Below are positions 1 to 10,337 of a stretch of DNA of 64,000 nucleotides, in pieces. The stretch comes from Myrmaecium sp. VS I D KN 1 (taxonomy: Eukaryota > Ascomycota > Dothideomycetes > Valsariales > Valsariaceae). Numbering within the stretch: the stretch's first letter is position 1; every line of letters begins with the position of its first letter. Location: assembly GCA_019775845.1 (NCBI GenBank), contig JADQAV010000024.1:1-64000 (forward strand), given 5' to 3'. The notes under the pieces were generated by a model. The model was given only the letters and a program-made list of their open reading frames with translations. It was not told the origin of the DNA and ran no database searches. Both the position numbers and the translations under genes were made by a program.

Positions 1-241
1 GGTGAAAGGGGGTATAAATAGGCTTCACTCCCTCTATCACTAATTTTCCTTCTTCGTTTCCTTTTATTTCCCCTTGGGACACGATACAATTATTATTTCT
101 CGAACTATACATAACTCCTACTGAACGTCGAAACAACACCACGCGCGTGCGTTCACCTGCCGGCCGAAAGGAATATATAACCACACGGCAAAGAAGCAAA
201 GAAAGGAAGAAAGGAAGAAAGAAAGAAGGAAGAAAAAGAAG

Positions 242-391
242 ATGTACGAGGTCTGGATCTGCTGCCACTGCCGGTGCAAGACGCACCACAACCCGGCGGT
301 TAAGGAGCCGGTGTGCTCGAAGCTGACCTGCCTGCACGTCAAGTGCGTCATGTGTCGGATGGGCAAGGCGGGGCAGGGGGCGGATCGGTGA
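242..391 (+). CDS. Small cysteine-rich protein, 49 aa (zinc-ribbon-like)
   Basis: A single-exon ORF of 49 codons. Its cysteines and histidines are spaced as in small zinc-binding folds: Trp5, then Cys7, Cys8, Cys10 and Cys12, followed by Cys25, Cys30, His32, Cys35 and Cys38. The W-x-C-(C)-x-C start and the C-x4-C-x-H-x2-C-x2-C end resemble tiny fungal proteins usually called hypothetical. There is no signal peptide, so a nuclear or cytosolic role is more likely than an effector. The ATG follows a purine-rich leader and the stop precedes a TTTC-repeat tract. I cannot name a function. Support is the dense, regular Cys/His pattern in a GC-rich frame. It could still be a chance ORF or one exon of a larger gene. 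Confidence 0.45.
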   Translation: MYEVWICCHCRCKTHHNPAVKEPVCSKLTCLHVKCVMCRMGKAGQGADR

Positions 392-1861
392 AGGGGGAAG
401 GGGGAGGCTTTCTTTCTTTCTTTCTTTCTTGTTGGGCGGTGGGGAGGAGGAAGGGTTGTTTTTGTGACTTTGTTCTTTACTTTTTGGTCTTTGCCTTTCC
501 TTTTTTCCTCTCTTTGACTCTTCCTGGTCTTTAAGGGAGATGGTCGGAGGTTGGAAAGGCCATAGATGGGTAGGGGGTGTTAGGGAAGATGGATATCAGT
601 TCACATACCGCATCGATAGTCTGTCTGCGTCTCGCGGTGAACCCCCCGGTCTTCGATCACGAGCTTCCTACAGCATCCATCTTCCTTTCCGCCGCCTACC
701 TAGTCTTCAAACTCACCGTACTCCCCTCTCACACGCCCTGCCTCTCTCTCTCTCTCTCAGAAGGAGAGTGCCAACGACCACCGCTCCGCTCCGCTGCTCT
801 GCTCTGCTCATATCCAAGCCCGTATCCCTCCCCGCGCCGGTAAGAGGGGTCTCTATCGCTGATGGAAGGGGTCTCCATCGGCAGAGACCCCTTCCATTGG
901 CGATGGCGACCCCTTCCATCAGTAATAGAGACCCATTCCATCAGCGATGGAGCCCCTCTAGATGGCTCCGAGGCTGAAATTAGGAGCCTGCAGGCACCCG
1001 TTTCTCGCGTGTAAGGCCCGGACAGTACTTATAGTAGTAAGTCCTCTATCTCTTTAGCTACTAAGCTATCAGAGAGTGAAGATTTATTATTTTTTACTTT
1101 CATATAATCTATATAGGGATATATATAGTATTATATATAGTATATAGAGGCTTTCCGGACTATAAACAAAAAAGAAACGAAAAGCTTCCTGACAAGTTCT
1201 ATCGCTTATCTGGCTTGTCATTTCTGATTTTATACCATTATATATATTATTTACTTGGTGTGAAGCGGTTGATTCTCTATAGAGACATAGGGGATCCCTA
1301 TGAATACCTCCATCAGCAAGGTCGAATACCTTCAGAAGTGGTGGTGAATGAACGTCGAGCGCGATGACGTCACGCTGAAACAGTCGCTTATCGATTATCC
1401 CTCTTGCAAACCTCAGGCCAGCAGGGTAACATGTCAAGCGTGCGTCAGGCAACTGTCATCATAGTTTGGCAATTCGTGATCTCCCATTCGCTCGTTCCTC
1501 CTCACACATCCGGGGGGTTATCAATGCGAGCGGAACGTCAGTCCCTTACGGAGGTCTTTGCACCACATTGTGGAGGGGGGTTCAAGCCGATAAACAGCGC
1601 TTTCACTTTCACATGCTTCAGGACTCGGTACACTCTCACTCACTCCACGTTCATCATGATGCAATCGTTCGATACGACAAGGGATTTAGGCTAGGATTGA
1701 TCCCATGCTCGACTCACACCTCCTTACTTATATGAACCTCGACCTCCTCGTTCCTTGACTATAAACTCCACTCCTCCACTCCTCCATTCACTTCCCACAT
1801 CCGCTACCTACCCCCACAAACGCCTCCACACGCCCACACAGTACCTACTACATCCACCACC
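392..1861. other. Intergenic region with low-complexity and TA-rich tracts
   Basis: I find no convincing gene here. It holds a TTTC microsatellite (about 410-430), a CT-rich tract near 745-760, an imperfect palindrome (listed separately), and a strongly TA-rich stretch at about 1020-1260 rich in TATATAG-type words. The last part (about 1700-1860) is the C-rich leader of the caleosin gene. Confidence 0.6.
843..959. repeat. Imperfect inverted repeat, about 33-bp arms
   Basis: The left arm (843-875) and the reverse complement of the right arm (928-959) match at nearly all positions. Both carry the core ATCGCTGATGGAA and end in a GGTCTC-like word. The intervening 50 bp contains further partial inverted copies of the same GAGACCCCTTCCATC-type word, so the whole block could fold into a long hairpin. 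No terminal transposon motif or target duplication was recognised. Confidence 0.6.
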
Positions 1862-2892
1862 ATGCCCGCCCCAACCTACGCCCAAGTCGCCGCACCACCC
1901 GAGCAGACCGCCGAGCCACCCCGGTCCCGCACCGACAGCGTCCAAGACGAAACCGACGACGAAAAGACCGCGCGCGCCCTCATCGGCACCGCCCTCGACG
2001 CACACCCCTCCCACAAACCCTACAGCGTCGCCATCCCGCAAGCGCCCTGGACCTACGAACGCCAACCCTACGTGCCCGACGACGACACGCCACTGATGGA
2101 CGCCGGCACGGCGCGCGCCACCATCGCCGCCTCGCGCGAGCAGCCGCACGGTAGCAGTGCGGATGGCTGGACGCGGACGCACCAGCACCAGCTCGTGCTG
2201 CAGCAGCACGTGGCGTACTTCGACCGGGACGGGGACGGGGTCATTTGGCCGGGGGACACGTACCGGGGGTGTCGGCGGTACGGGTGGGGACGTTTTTTGT
2301 CGGCGTTGGCCGCGACGCTCATCCATCTGAACCTCTCGTACCCGAGTTGTCCGTCGCTTCTGCCGGATCCGGCGTTGCGGATTTGGGTCAAGGGCGTGCA
2401 TCGGAATAAGCATGGGAGTGATAGCATGACGTATGATACCGAGGGACGGTTTCGCCCGCAGAACTTTGAGGATCTGTTTGCGAAGTATGATCGCGGTCGG
2501 AAGGGCGGCTTGGATGCGGCGGATCTGTGGCGCATGTGGAATGGGCAGCGGTTGGTGTTTGATTTTTTTGGGTGGTCGGCGACTTTTCTTGAGTGTGAGT
2601 TTGGAGAGGAGGCCCCCTATGGAGAGGATCATGGCTAATGAATGTTGTGGCAGGGCTCGCCGTTTACCTCCTCCTCTGGCCTGAAGATGGCGTGCTGAAG
2701 AAGGAGGATGTGCGCCGCGTCTTCGACGGCTCTATTTTTGAGTATAAGGCCCGCGAGAACGAGGAGAAGAAGAAGAAGAAGAAGAAGAAGAAGAAGCAGC
2801 AGCAGCAGGCGATGAGGAAGAAGGAAGGGCAAGGTGGTCTGTTGGGCAGCGTGCTCGGTCTGGTGCCGAATGCGCGGACGAAGTTGTTTTGA
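1862..2892 (+). CDS. Caleosin-family protein (lipid-droplet / peroxygenase type)
   Basis: Two exons, 1862-2594 and 2654-2892, with a 59-nt GT-AG intron that rebuilds a Trp codon inside the conserved caleosin C-terminal segment; the product is 323 aa. A canonical EF-hand loop, DRDGDGVIWPGD, lies near residue 122, followed by a Gly/Tyr-rich stretch and a short hydrophobic segment. The motifs DFFGW and, after the intron, YLLLWPEDG and FDGSIF are typical of the family. Caleosins bind calcium and haem, sit on lipid droplets or membranes, and oxygenate fatty acids using hydroperoxides. The first 75 residues are disordered and Pro-rich. Oddity: a run of ten Lys and four Gln near the C-terminus, encoded by an AAG/CAG microsatellite (2766-2808). 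Family assignment is firm; the enzymatic role is inferred. Confidence 0.9.
2766..2808 (+). repeat. AAG/CAG coding microsatellite
   Basis: About ten AAG codons are followed by four CAG codons inside the last exon of the caleosin gene, giving a poly-Lys/poly-Gln tract. Such tracts can vary in length between strains. Confidence 0.85.
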
Positions 2893-3178
2893 GGATGGAT
2901 GGGCTGTTGTGTCTTTCTTTCTCTCTCTTTATTTCTAGTCCGTGTCGCGGGCCTTTTGAATGGGGCCTCCTACATGGTGCGTAACGGGGGAAAAGAAGAA
3001 AACCGGTGTATGACGGACGGAATGATTGAACAGATACAGATGCAGAGGACTTTATAACACGCTCTGACTCCAAACATGCTACCATCGAAACACCTGTTCC
3101 CCTTCTGTAAGCTCGGCTGAGCAGCCCAACCGTCTTGCACCACCCCGCTCGTCTCCTAACCACCAAACCCCCATCCCC

Positions 3179-4428
3179 TCACAAATCCGCCCTCGCCTCC
3201 TCCCCCGCCCACGCCCGCCGGATCAGCTCGCGCACCTTCTCCCGCTCCACGGGCCGGGGATTCCAATACGGATTGGCGACGGCCAAGTCCGCCGCACGAT
3301 CGATATCCGCCTCCGCCATGCCGAGATCGCGCAGGGCGCGGGGGACGATGCCGCCGAGACGGGCGATGAGGGCGTTGAGCCGGCGGACGGCAAGATCGTT
3401 GGCCTGGCCAGCCTTCTCGGACTCAGCTTCAGCGTCGGCTTCGCCCTCGGCCGGGGGAAGCGCGGCGGCGAGCTGGGCGCGGGTGCTAGCGGGCAGGGCG
3501 GGGGCGTTGTAGGCGAGGGCGTGGGGGAGGAGGATGGTGTGGGTGGGGGCGTGGGGGAGGGCGAAGGAGCCCCCCAGGGTGTGGCAGAGCTTGTGGTGCA
3601 GGGCCATGCCGACGGCGCCGAGGCAGGTGCCGCAGAGCCAGGCGCCGTAGAGGGCGGGGGTGCGGGCTGCTGAGGAGGAGGTGGTGGAGGAGGTGGAACT
3701 GGTGGTGACGAGGTTGGGGAGGGCGTGGGAGAGCGAGCGGATCCCTTCGAGGGCGAGGAGGGTGATGATTGGGTTGGTGTTGCGGGCGTAGAGGGCTTCG
3801 ACTGTGGTGGTGTGGAGCGGCGGTGTTAGTTCCTCTCTCGTTGTCTCTCGTCTGGATTTCTTTCCGCGTGTGCAAAAACGGAAGCTAGCTCACCCGCATG
3901 CGCAATCGCATTCACCCCACTCGCCGCGCTCACCGGCGGGGGCAGAGAACAGGTCAAGTCCACCTCATAGATAACAGCAGCAGGGAGGATAGCCGGATCG
4001 GACCGGGTGGTCTTGCGGCCATCGCACGTCTCGCCCAGGATCGGCGTCATCTCGCTGCCGGCGTACGTCGTCGGCACGCAGACGTGCGGCAGCCCCGTCC
4101 GCACGCTCACCGCCTTACCCAGCCCGATCGTGCTGCCCCCGCCGATGGAGACGAGGCCGTCCGCGCCGGCGGCGCGGGCGTGCGCCACCGCTCGCTCCGT
4201 TACGCTCGTCGGCGTGTGCATGGTGGCTTCGGCGAAGATGCTGGCGGCTGTGACCCCGTTCGTGTCTAGCAGGGCTCGCACCCGCTCCGCTTGTCCGACT
4301 TGGCCTGGTGTGCTGAGGAGCAGCGGCGCGCGGATGTGGAGCCGCTCGAGCTCGCCTGGGAGCTTCTGCAGGCTGTCGCTGCCGAAGATGACTCGGGCTG
4401 GGTGTTGGGTGTATTCGAAGGATTCCAT
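3179..4428 (-). CDS. Maleylacetate reductase (iron-containing alcohol dehydrogenase family)
   Basis: Two exons on the minus strand, 4428-3894 and 3801-3179, with a 92-nt intron; 385 aa, the usual size. The N-terminal half carries the nucleotide-binding loop GGGSTIGLGKA and the motif TYAGSEMTPILGE. The C-terminal all-helical half has AIAHAVEALYARNTNP (spliced) and a His-rich MALHHKLCHTLGG block that matches the metal/substrate site of the family. Maleylacetate reductase converts maleylacetate to 3-oxoadipate with NAD(P)H at the end of hydroxyquinol and resorcinol-type aromatic degradation. The start was taken at the ATG right before ESFEYTQHPARVIFG, a typical N-terminus; upstream in-frame codons look non-coding. 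Its usual partner, an intradiol dioxygenase, is not nearby. A related short-chain reductase role cannot be excluded. Confidence 0.88.
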
Positions 4429-5155
4429 GGTGGTTATGGGAGTGCAAGCAAGTGGAAAGGGACTAGAGGAGAGAAGACGGATTGAGGAGGAGGGCGAGAA
4501 GTCATCTTTTCCCGTTTTTGTGGTGGAGATTTGCGGGGAGGTGATGGTTGGGGGACGGAGGTGAGGAGGAGAGGTGGGCAAGTGGGGTTCCGAGTTGCGG
4601 GGTTTTCGGGTGGGGATGCGTCGGGAGTGAACCGCGGCGACTTAACGCCCTCGGCTGAGATGCTCTCTCCTTTGCCGATGTTGTTACTTTTCCCACCATC
4701 CAATCTTTAAGGAGGATCCTTGAAGACAAAGAATATAGCCTCACATATAGTAGCAGCGTATTGAAAGCGTGGAACAGATTTAATTAGATAATGGATCAGG
4801 CCCAATCCTAACCTGAAGACAGACTTTCTAAACAATAAAGCACAGGCAGGATAAAAGTGAGAAACGTGAAAGTAAGACTAAAAGTATAGAAACGAAAAGA
4901 TGAACAGAGCTTAGAACCACCCTATCAGTTTCACTCAGAATGATAAAAGGAAAATGGAGAAAAGGGGGAAGGGGGTATACATATATCAATCCCAGAAGCC
5001 CAGAAAAGAGAAGAAAAAGAAAAGACACAAACAAATGAATAAAAACAAGAACCACAGCCATCCTTCCTCTCTTCCCAATAGAGAGCCCACAGGAGCCTCA
5101 TACCCTCCCCACCAATATCACCAAACCCAATAAAAAGATCAAACCAGAGGAATAC
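4429..5155. other. Intergenic region: promoter of maleylacetate reductase and 3' flank of SGF11
   Basis: Positions near 4430-4750 are the upstream region of the minus-strand maleylacetate reductase gene. About 4750-5155 is A-rich and matches a 3' untranslated/terminator region of the next minus-strand gene. No ORF here looks real. Confidence 0.5.
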
Positions 5156-6568
5156 TCAATCATCCCCCGGACTTCCACCCCCACGACTCCCCCCCTCCAA
5201 AACAACAATATTGCTCGCCGCATCATCACTCTCATCCTTAACCAACAACTTCATCTTCTTCCGCTCCCGCTGTTCTTTCTCGCCCTTCCCATCCTCCTCG
5301 CGTTCCCTCTTCCCTCCACCAGCACCACCAGCACCACTATTATTATGACTCCCACCCTCCTTCTCCTTCGGCGGCCGTTTCCCGGGCATCCCCTCCCGCT
5401 TATTGCCCCCAATCCCATTCCCATCCCCTCGCTTCCCCAACTTCTTCATCTTCTTCTTCGTCGCCGTCGGCGCCAAAACCGGCACCTCCGCCTCCTCCTC
5501 CTCCTCCTCATCCGCCCCAGCCCCAGGCGCTCCAGCCGCCGCCAGCACCGGCCGCTTCACCGGACTACCCCGCTTCCCACCGGCGCCGCCACCAAAGCTC
5601 TGACTCCCCGGCGCCGGGCTGCCCGTCCGCGACCCGCTGAACGGGCTGCCGCTCCCGTTCCCGCCGCCGTTCTGGCCCTTGATGAGCGTCGCCGCCACCC
5701 GACCCGACTGCCGGCCGCCGATGCCCAGGCACTTCTCCAGGTGCTGGGCGAACCGGGTGATGAGAATGCTGCGCTTGCAGTTCGGGCACGTGTGCCAGGG
5801 GATGTACGTCGCCGGCTTGCCGCCCGTGTTCAGCTTGATGGTGGGTCCGCCGGCGGCACCGTTGACGCTGGGAGTGCGACCGCCGCCACCACCGCCGGCG
5901 TCCTGCGAACCAGGCGTGTTGTCCTTCTCGCTCCGCTCCTGCTTCTTCAGCAGGTTCTGCTCCTTCTTCGTCTTGCCCGACATGTCCGTCGGGAACGGGT
6001 TGGCGTAGATGTCGTGGCCCGGCTGGGTGACGAACGGGTACAGCAGGCAGTACTCCTTGCTCAGGTCCGGCGCCTGCATCCGCTTGCCCGCAATCGGGTG
6101 GTGCAGCCGCGGCAGCTTGCAGTGCGGGCAGATGATCTCCGGCACCGTCCGGAGCGGGTTCCCCTTCAGCGTGATCCGGTAGTTGTCGAACGTCGCCGCG
6201 TCCGTGCTGCACTTCAGCGGCGGAGGGTCCGACGGCGCCGGCCCGCCGCCTCCGCCGGCTTTGCTGTTGCTGTTGTTACTCCCCATCGACTGCACCATGG
6301 ACATGGCTTGCGCCTCGACCACCGCGGCGGCGGACTGCATGCGCAAGATCTTCTCGGACCGATGCACATCCCGCACGATGTCGTCGATGATATTGTACAA
6401 GCAGTCTTCCACCACATTTCGACACTAAGAAGGTAGGAACTGTCAGCATGGTCACCTCAGCAACGGGTGCGCGCGCGCCCGACGTACGATGCTCTCCAGC
6501 GTGATGACTCCGCCCTTGCTGCCGCTCCCGTCGGCGCCATTCGTAACCGACCCGTTTGATTCTGCCAT
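5156..6568 (-). CDS. SGF11: SAGA complex subunit Sgf11 (deubiquitinase module)
   Basis: Two exons on the minus strand, 6568-6488 and 6424-5156, with a 63-nt intron; 449 aa. The N-terminal helix (around VVEDCLYNIIDDIVRDVHR, residues about 30-50) matches the helix that anchors Sgf11 to the Ubp8/Sus1/Sgf73 module. A conserved block with CPHCKLPR follows at about residue 125. The zinc finger CPNCKRSILITRFAQHLEKC, about residues 240-260, has the Cys2-His-Cys pattern of Sgf11/ATXN7L3, which contacts the nucleosome acidic patch. The product would act in the nucleus in removing ubiquitin from histone H2B. The C-terminal 180 residues are a Gly/Lys/Glu-rich disordered tail, longer than in yeast. Exon 1 was chosen because it supplies an ATG and a clean GTACGT donor in phase. 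Confidence 0.87.
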
Positions 6569-7709
6569 GCCGCCTGACTGCGCACACCGAACCGACCCGG
6601 CACTATGCTTGAGTGTAGATATCTATCCCAGCCTGATCGTGATATATGCCGTCTGCTCCAGGCGCAGGAATGATACCGGCGCACCGGGGGTATATCGGCC
6701 GGTCGGTCAGAGAGACAGGGAGCCCAACGATCCCAAGGCTAGATCTAGTATCTGCAGAATCGCGCTCTCGGACAAATAGACTATGAACGCAGTCAGTACG
6801 GCGTTGCAGGAGAAGGCACGTGCCGGCGTTTGGATGTGCCAACACTCACAGTCAGACACCAGCAACCAGCGCCCAATACCCTTCCAAACCCCAAGGGAGG
6901 TGTGATATCTGCGCGTAACAACGGCCCAAGAAGGAGCAACCGCAGGACCGTCCCAAAGGTTCCGATTATGAACAAAAAGAAGAAGAGTCCGCCGTTTGCG
7001 ATGGTGCGCGTGCCGTCTGCGGTTCGCCGCTCCGACTGAATGGGAATATTCAGCGGCTGTGGCGGAGGCCCATCGCCGGAGTTAAGGGAGCGTCGTCGGG
7101 TTGTTGTGTGTGGTGTGTGGGACAGCGAAATCCGAACCCGCGGGGGGGCGTGGGCGCCGGGGGTGACTGGAGATGGCGGGATTGGATTGGGGCGGAAAAG
7201 GCAGAGTGCTGCTGCTGCTGCTGGAATGAGGTCGACTCGGAGGCGTGGGGATTACCGAGCGTGCGGTTGTGGGCTGTGGGTTTGTGGGTTGTGGGTTCTT
7301 TCTTGCATGCAGCATGGGAGTTCCAAGTCGTGCGGACTTTCTTGGCTGGTGGAGTTCCCGGGTGGGAACTTGCGTGCTTTCCGGGGGTGCCAGGGTCCGA
7401 TCGCTGGTGTGGCTTGGGTGTGGCTTGCATTATTAGTACCATCTATCGGATCATATTTATAGGATACAGTTGAATGGTTTGAGATAGAAAAAAGCGACGG
7501 ATGATGTTGGAATATGATTGCGGGCTTCGATTGCCAGAGGATTTCCTCGATCTGTTATAGAACGAGTACCACTAACAGTGAGTACTTCTAGCATAAGCCA
7601 GCTCGAAGTAATATACATGAACGGATACAATCACTCCTATGCACCCATACAAGACTCTCCACCAAAAGTACAGACAGCATGCTCTCATTCCACCCTCACC
7701 CCAATCACC
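6569..7709. other. Intergenic region between SGF11 and POP1
   Basis: Mostly upstream sequence of SGF11 and downstream sequence of POP1. One minus-strand frame across about 7063-6846 is open and encodes a polar stretch followed by a hydrophobic, membrane-like segment (discussed in the findings), but no convincing start codon or full exon structure is visible. A CTG/CAG run of about five units lies near 7207-7222. Confidence 0.45.
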
Positions 7710-10337
7710 CTAAACAACCTCCCACCTCGCCAACCTCCCAACCATCTGTCCCGCCTCCCTAACAACACACAACCGCCTCTCCTCCCTCACCCACTCACCC
7801 TCCACCACCTTACTGAGCAACAACCCCCCAATCCCCGTCCCCTTCCCCTCCCCCAAATTAAAATTACCCGTCGTCACAAAGCCAATCAAATCCACCTCAT
7901 CCGGCACGACCGGATACCGGGCGTCACCCGGCTGCGGCGGGGGCGGCGCCAGCAACGCGGCCGCAAGCTGCCTGCTCCGGTCGGCAGCAACCGTGACGTC
8001 GTCCGTGGGCAGCGGGCGGACCCGGGGTTTCCCGCCCACCTTCCCGCCGCCCCCCGTGCGCGCCGGCACGAGCGAAAGCCAATGCTGCCGCAGCGCGGCG
8101 TTGTTGGTTGGGAGCCGGTAGATGCGTGCGCAGGCGGTGGGCACGCCGCGACTCAGGAGGTTTAGTCGAACCGTGAAGATGGCGTGGCCGAATTGCTCGC
8201 GGTTCAACTCGGGCGTTGGGCTGATGAGGTCCAGAGCAACGGCGGTGGGGAGTTGCGTTACTGCTGGTGGAGGATTCCCCAAACCGTCAACGTGCTTGGA
8301 AGCCTCCTTGTCTGGAGATCGGTCGCTCGGAGGACCGGCCACCAGCCTCTCCCAGTCGCACGCCCAGCCTAGACCAATCTCTCCTTTCCTTCCATTCCCC
8401 AGATTCAAACTCGTATACTCCGTGCGCTTGCCTCGAGGTCTCCGCTCCCACTGGAGCTTCCGTTCGCGCCTCTGCTTCATCTCCCACTCCAAACCCGCGT
8501 GGGTCCCCGGATAATCCGCCGGGAACCAAGGCGTGCCGGCCTCGAAGGCGATCTGTTGCTTCTCCCGGAGGCCACCGAGCCGGGGGTTCCCGCCCGTGGA
8601 GATCGGGTAGAACATCACCGACCGCCACACCGGCTCCACGCACTTCCACGGCAGCAGGACCGTCCAGGCACTGGGATGGTGGCCCACGCCCCGCGAGGCG
8701 TAGAGCAGCACTGGGATCCGTGGGTCCGTCGGCCGGGGTTCGGGGAACTCGCCCGGCATCGCCAGGCTCTTGCGGCGATTGATGTTTTTCTGGCTCGGCA
8801 GAGCGCGCTGCGAGGCGAGCCGGGCGCCGCGGTCATAGATCGTAGCGGGACCCTGCGTCCGGTCGATGGGCCAGTCTGCGAGAGTCTGAATGAACTTCGA
8901 ATGACCTTCCGGATCAGAAGGGATCGGTGTGCTGCGCGGAGGAAACCGCAGCCGCGGATCGGAGACCTCGAACGCGAGGAGGGCGCCCGCGGAAAGACTG
9001 CCGGGGTTGACCAGCCCGCCCAACGTCGGCCATATCTTCTCGGGACTTCCTTCAGATATGTTCGTCGTCTGTGACTCGACGGGACGCAAGGCGGAGATCA
9101 GCGCCTCAGTCGCCGCGGGACCAACCACCTCGATGCTCCCGAGCTCAAAGCGAAGATCCTCAACTTTAACAGAAGGCTGCTGTACTTTTCCCAGACGTAC
9201 CACCTCTTCCCAGAGACGCATGAATCCAGCCGGATGGACGCGAACGAAGGCCTTCCGTCCTGCTTTCTTCTCATCCGCTTTCCCAGCGTCACGTTTTTCG
9301 CGAGCGCACCAGATCACAGTCGCAGGTGCGATGGCCTTGTTGGGCCATGCCTGCCGCTCGTAGAGCCAGCCTTCCCATACCCTTAGACCATCTCTCCATT
9401 TTCCGCCTCGGGGCCCCCACCAACCCTCAGGATCCCCACCCGCCCCGACTCCGAGTGCCTTCAGAATGCCATTGATTCCATCTTCACGGCCCTCCAGCCC
9501 GATAGTTGACATATAACTTGCATCCCACGCCACAGCTCCCCTCATGGTCGCGGCTCGATGCGTAGGTCGATAACTCTTCACCGTCGGGGTGATCGGCAAC
9601 GCGAAACGCCAGAGCGGCTCCTTGGGCGGCGTCATGTGCGCGCGTTTGGTGTGGTACATGTGCGTCGGCAACCACGTCTTGTTGATCTGGCGCTTCTTGA
9701 ACTTGGCGACCGGCGTCGGCGGCTGCGCGAGCTTGGCTTGCTTGATCCTCGCCTTCCGCGTCTTGACCTGCGTCCCCTTTCCTTCATCCTGCCCTTCCAC
9801 CCCTTCCATCGGCGTGACTTCAATCTTCCCCTCCTCCCCCGGCGGCACCCCTTCCCTCTCCGCCTTCTTCTCCGCCTTCGCCCGCCTCACCTTATCCCTC
9901 ACCCTCTTCAGCTTCCTCGCCGTCTCCTCCCTCAACCGATCCCTCGTCCTCCTCTCCCGCCTCTGCCGCCTCGGCGTCTTATCCTGCTCCATCTCCCGCT
10001 TCGCCCGCGGCCGCAACCGCTTCGGCACCCGCTTCACGTTGTGGCTCGCCGTCCGCCGCCGCAGCTCCCGCGGCACCTCCGAGAACGCCCGCTTCGTCAG
10101 CATCCCCTTCGCCCGCACGATCCCATCCTCCAGCGCGGTGATCTCCCGCGCCCGCGCCGCCACGAAGGGGCCCACCCGGATCTCGTTGTCTGGGAATGCG
10201 GCGGAGGTCGGTTGCGTTCGGATGGCGCGCGACGCGTACGGCTTCATTCGCGCACGCTTGGCGCCGGGCTGGGGCTTTCCCCGCGCGCTGCCGCCCGGCT
10301 CCGAAGAAGGAGGAGGGTCCTTCCTTTTGGGCGGCAT
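7710..10337 (-). CDS. POP1: RNase P / RNase MRP protein subunit Pop1
   Basis: A single exon of 875 aa. The conserved POP1 N-terminal domain is clear: FVAARAREITALEDGI (around residue 58), then KRAFSEVPRELRRRTASHNVKRVPKRLRPRAKREM in parts, and further on NKTWLPTHMYHTKRAHM and the motif FALPITPTVKSYR. The central POPLD domain appears at about residues 555-620, with WTVLLPWKCVEPVW, GGNPRLGGLREKQQ and GTPWFPADYPGT. The C-terminus has the conserved ARIYRLP motif. Pop1 is the largest protein subunit of nuclear RNase P and MRP and is needed for tRNA 5' processing and pre-rRNA cleavage. Basic Arg/Lys-rich segments (residues 110-210) fit RNA binding. The ATG chosen gives a Lys/Pro-rich nuclear-type start, directly after the conserved TATA-poor leader. 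Confidence 0.93.
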   Translation of the reverse strand: MPPKRKDPPPSSEPGGSARGKPQPGAKRARMKPYASRAIRTQPTSAAFPDNEIRVGPFVAARAREITALEDGIVRAKGMLTKRAFSEVPRELRRRTASHNVKRVPKRLRPRAKREMEQDKTPRRQRRERRTRDRLREETARKLKRVRDKVRRAKAEKKAEREGVPPGEEGKIEVTPMEGVEGQDEGKGTQVKTRKARIKQAKLAQPPTPVAKFKKRQINKTWLPTHMYHTKRAHMTPPKEPLWRFALPITPTVKSYRPTHRAATMRGAVAWDASYMSTIGLEGREDGINGILKALGVGAGGDPEGWWGPRGGKWRDGLRVWEGWLYERQAWPNKAIAPATVIWCAREKRDAGKADEKKAGRKAFVRVHPAGFMRLWEEVVRLGKVQQPSVKVEDLRFELGSIEVVGPAATEALISALRPVESQTTNISEGSPEKIWPTLGGLVNPGSLSAGALLAFEVSDPRLRFPPRSTPIPSDPEGHSKFIQTLADWPIDRTQGPATIYDRGARLASQRALPSQKNINRRKSLAMPGEFPEPRPTDPRIPVLLYASRGVGHHPSAWTVLLPWKCVEPVWRSVMFYPISTGGNPRLGGLREKQQIAFEAGTPWFPADYPGTHAGLEWEMKQRRERKLQWERRPRGKRTEYTSLNLGNGRKGEIGLGWACDWERLVAGPPSDRSPDKEASKHVDGLGNPPPAVTQLPTAVALDLISPTPELNREQFGHAIFTVRLNLLSRGVPTACARIYRLPTNNAALRQHWLSLVPARTGGGGKVGGKPRVRPLPTDDVTVAADRSRQLAAALLAPPPPQPGDARYPVVPDEVDLIGFVTTGNFNLGEGKGTGIGGLLLSKVVEGEWVREERRLCVVREAGQMVGRLARWEVV

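Noticed and set aside
1087-1452. 121-codon minus-strand frame in TA-rich sequence
   Set aside because: No conserved motif; its C-terminal part is translated TATATA-type repeat.
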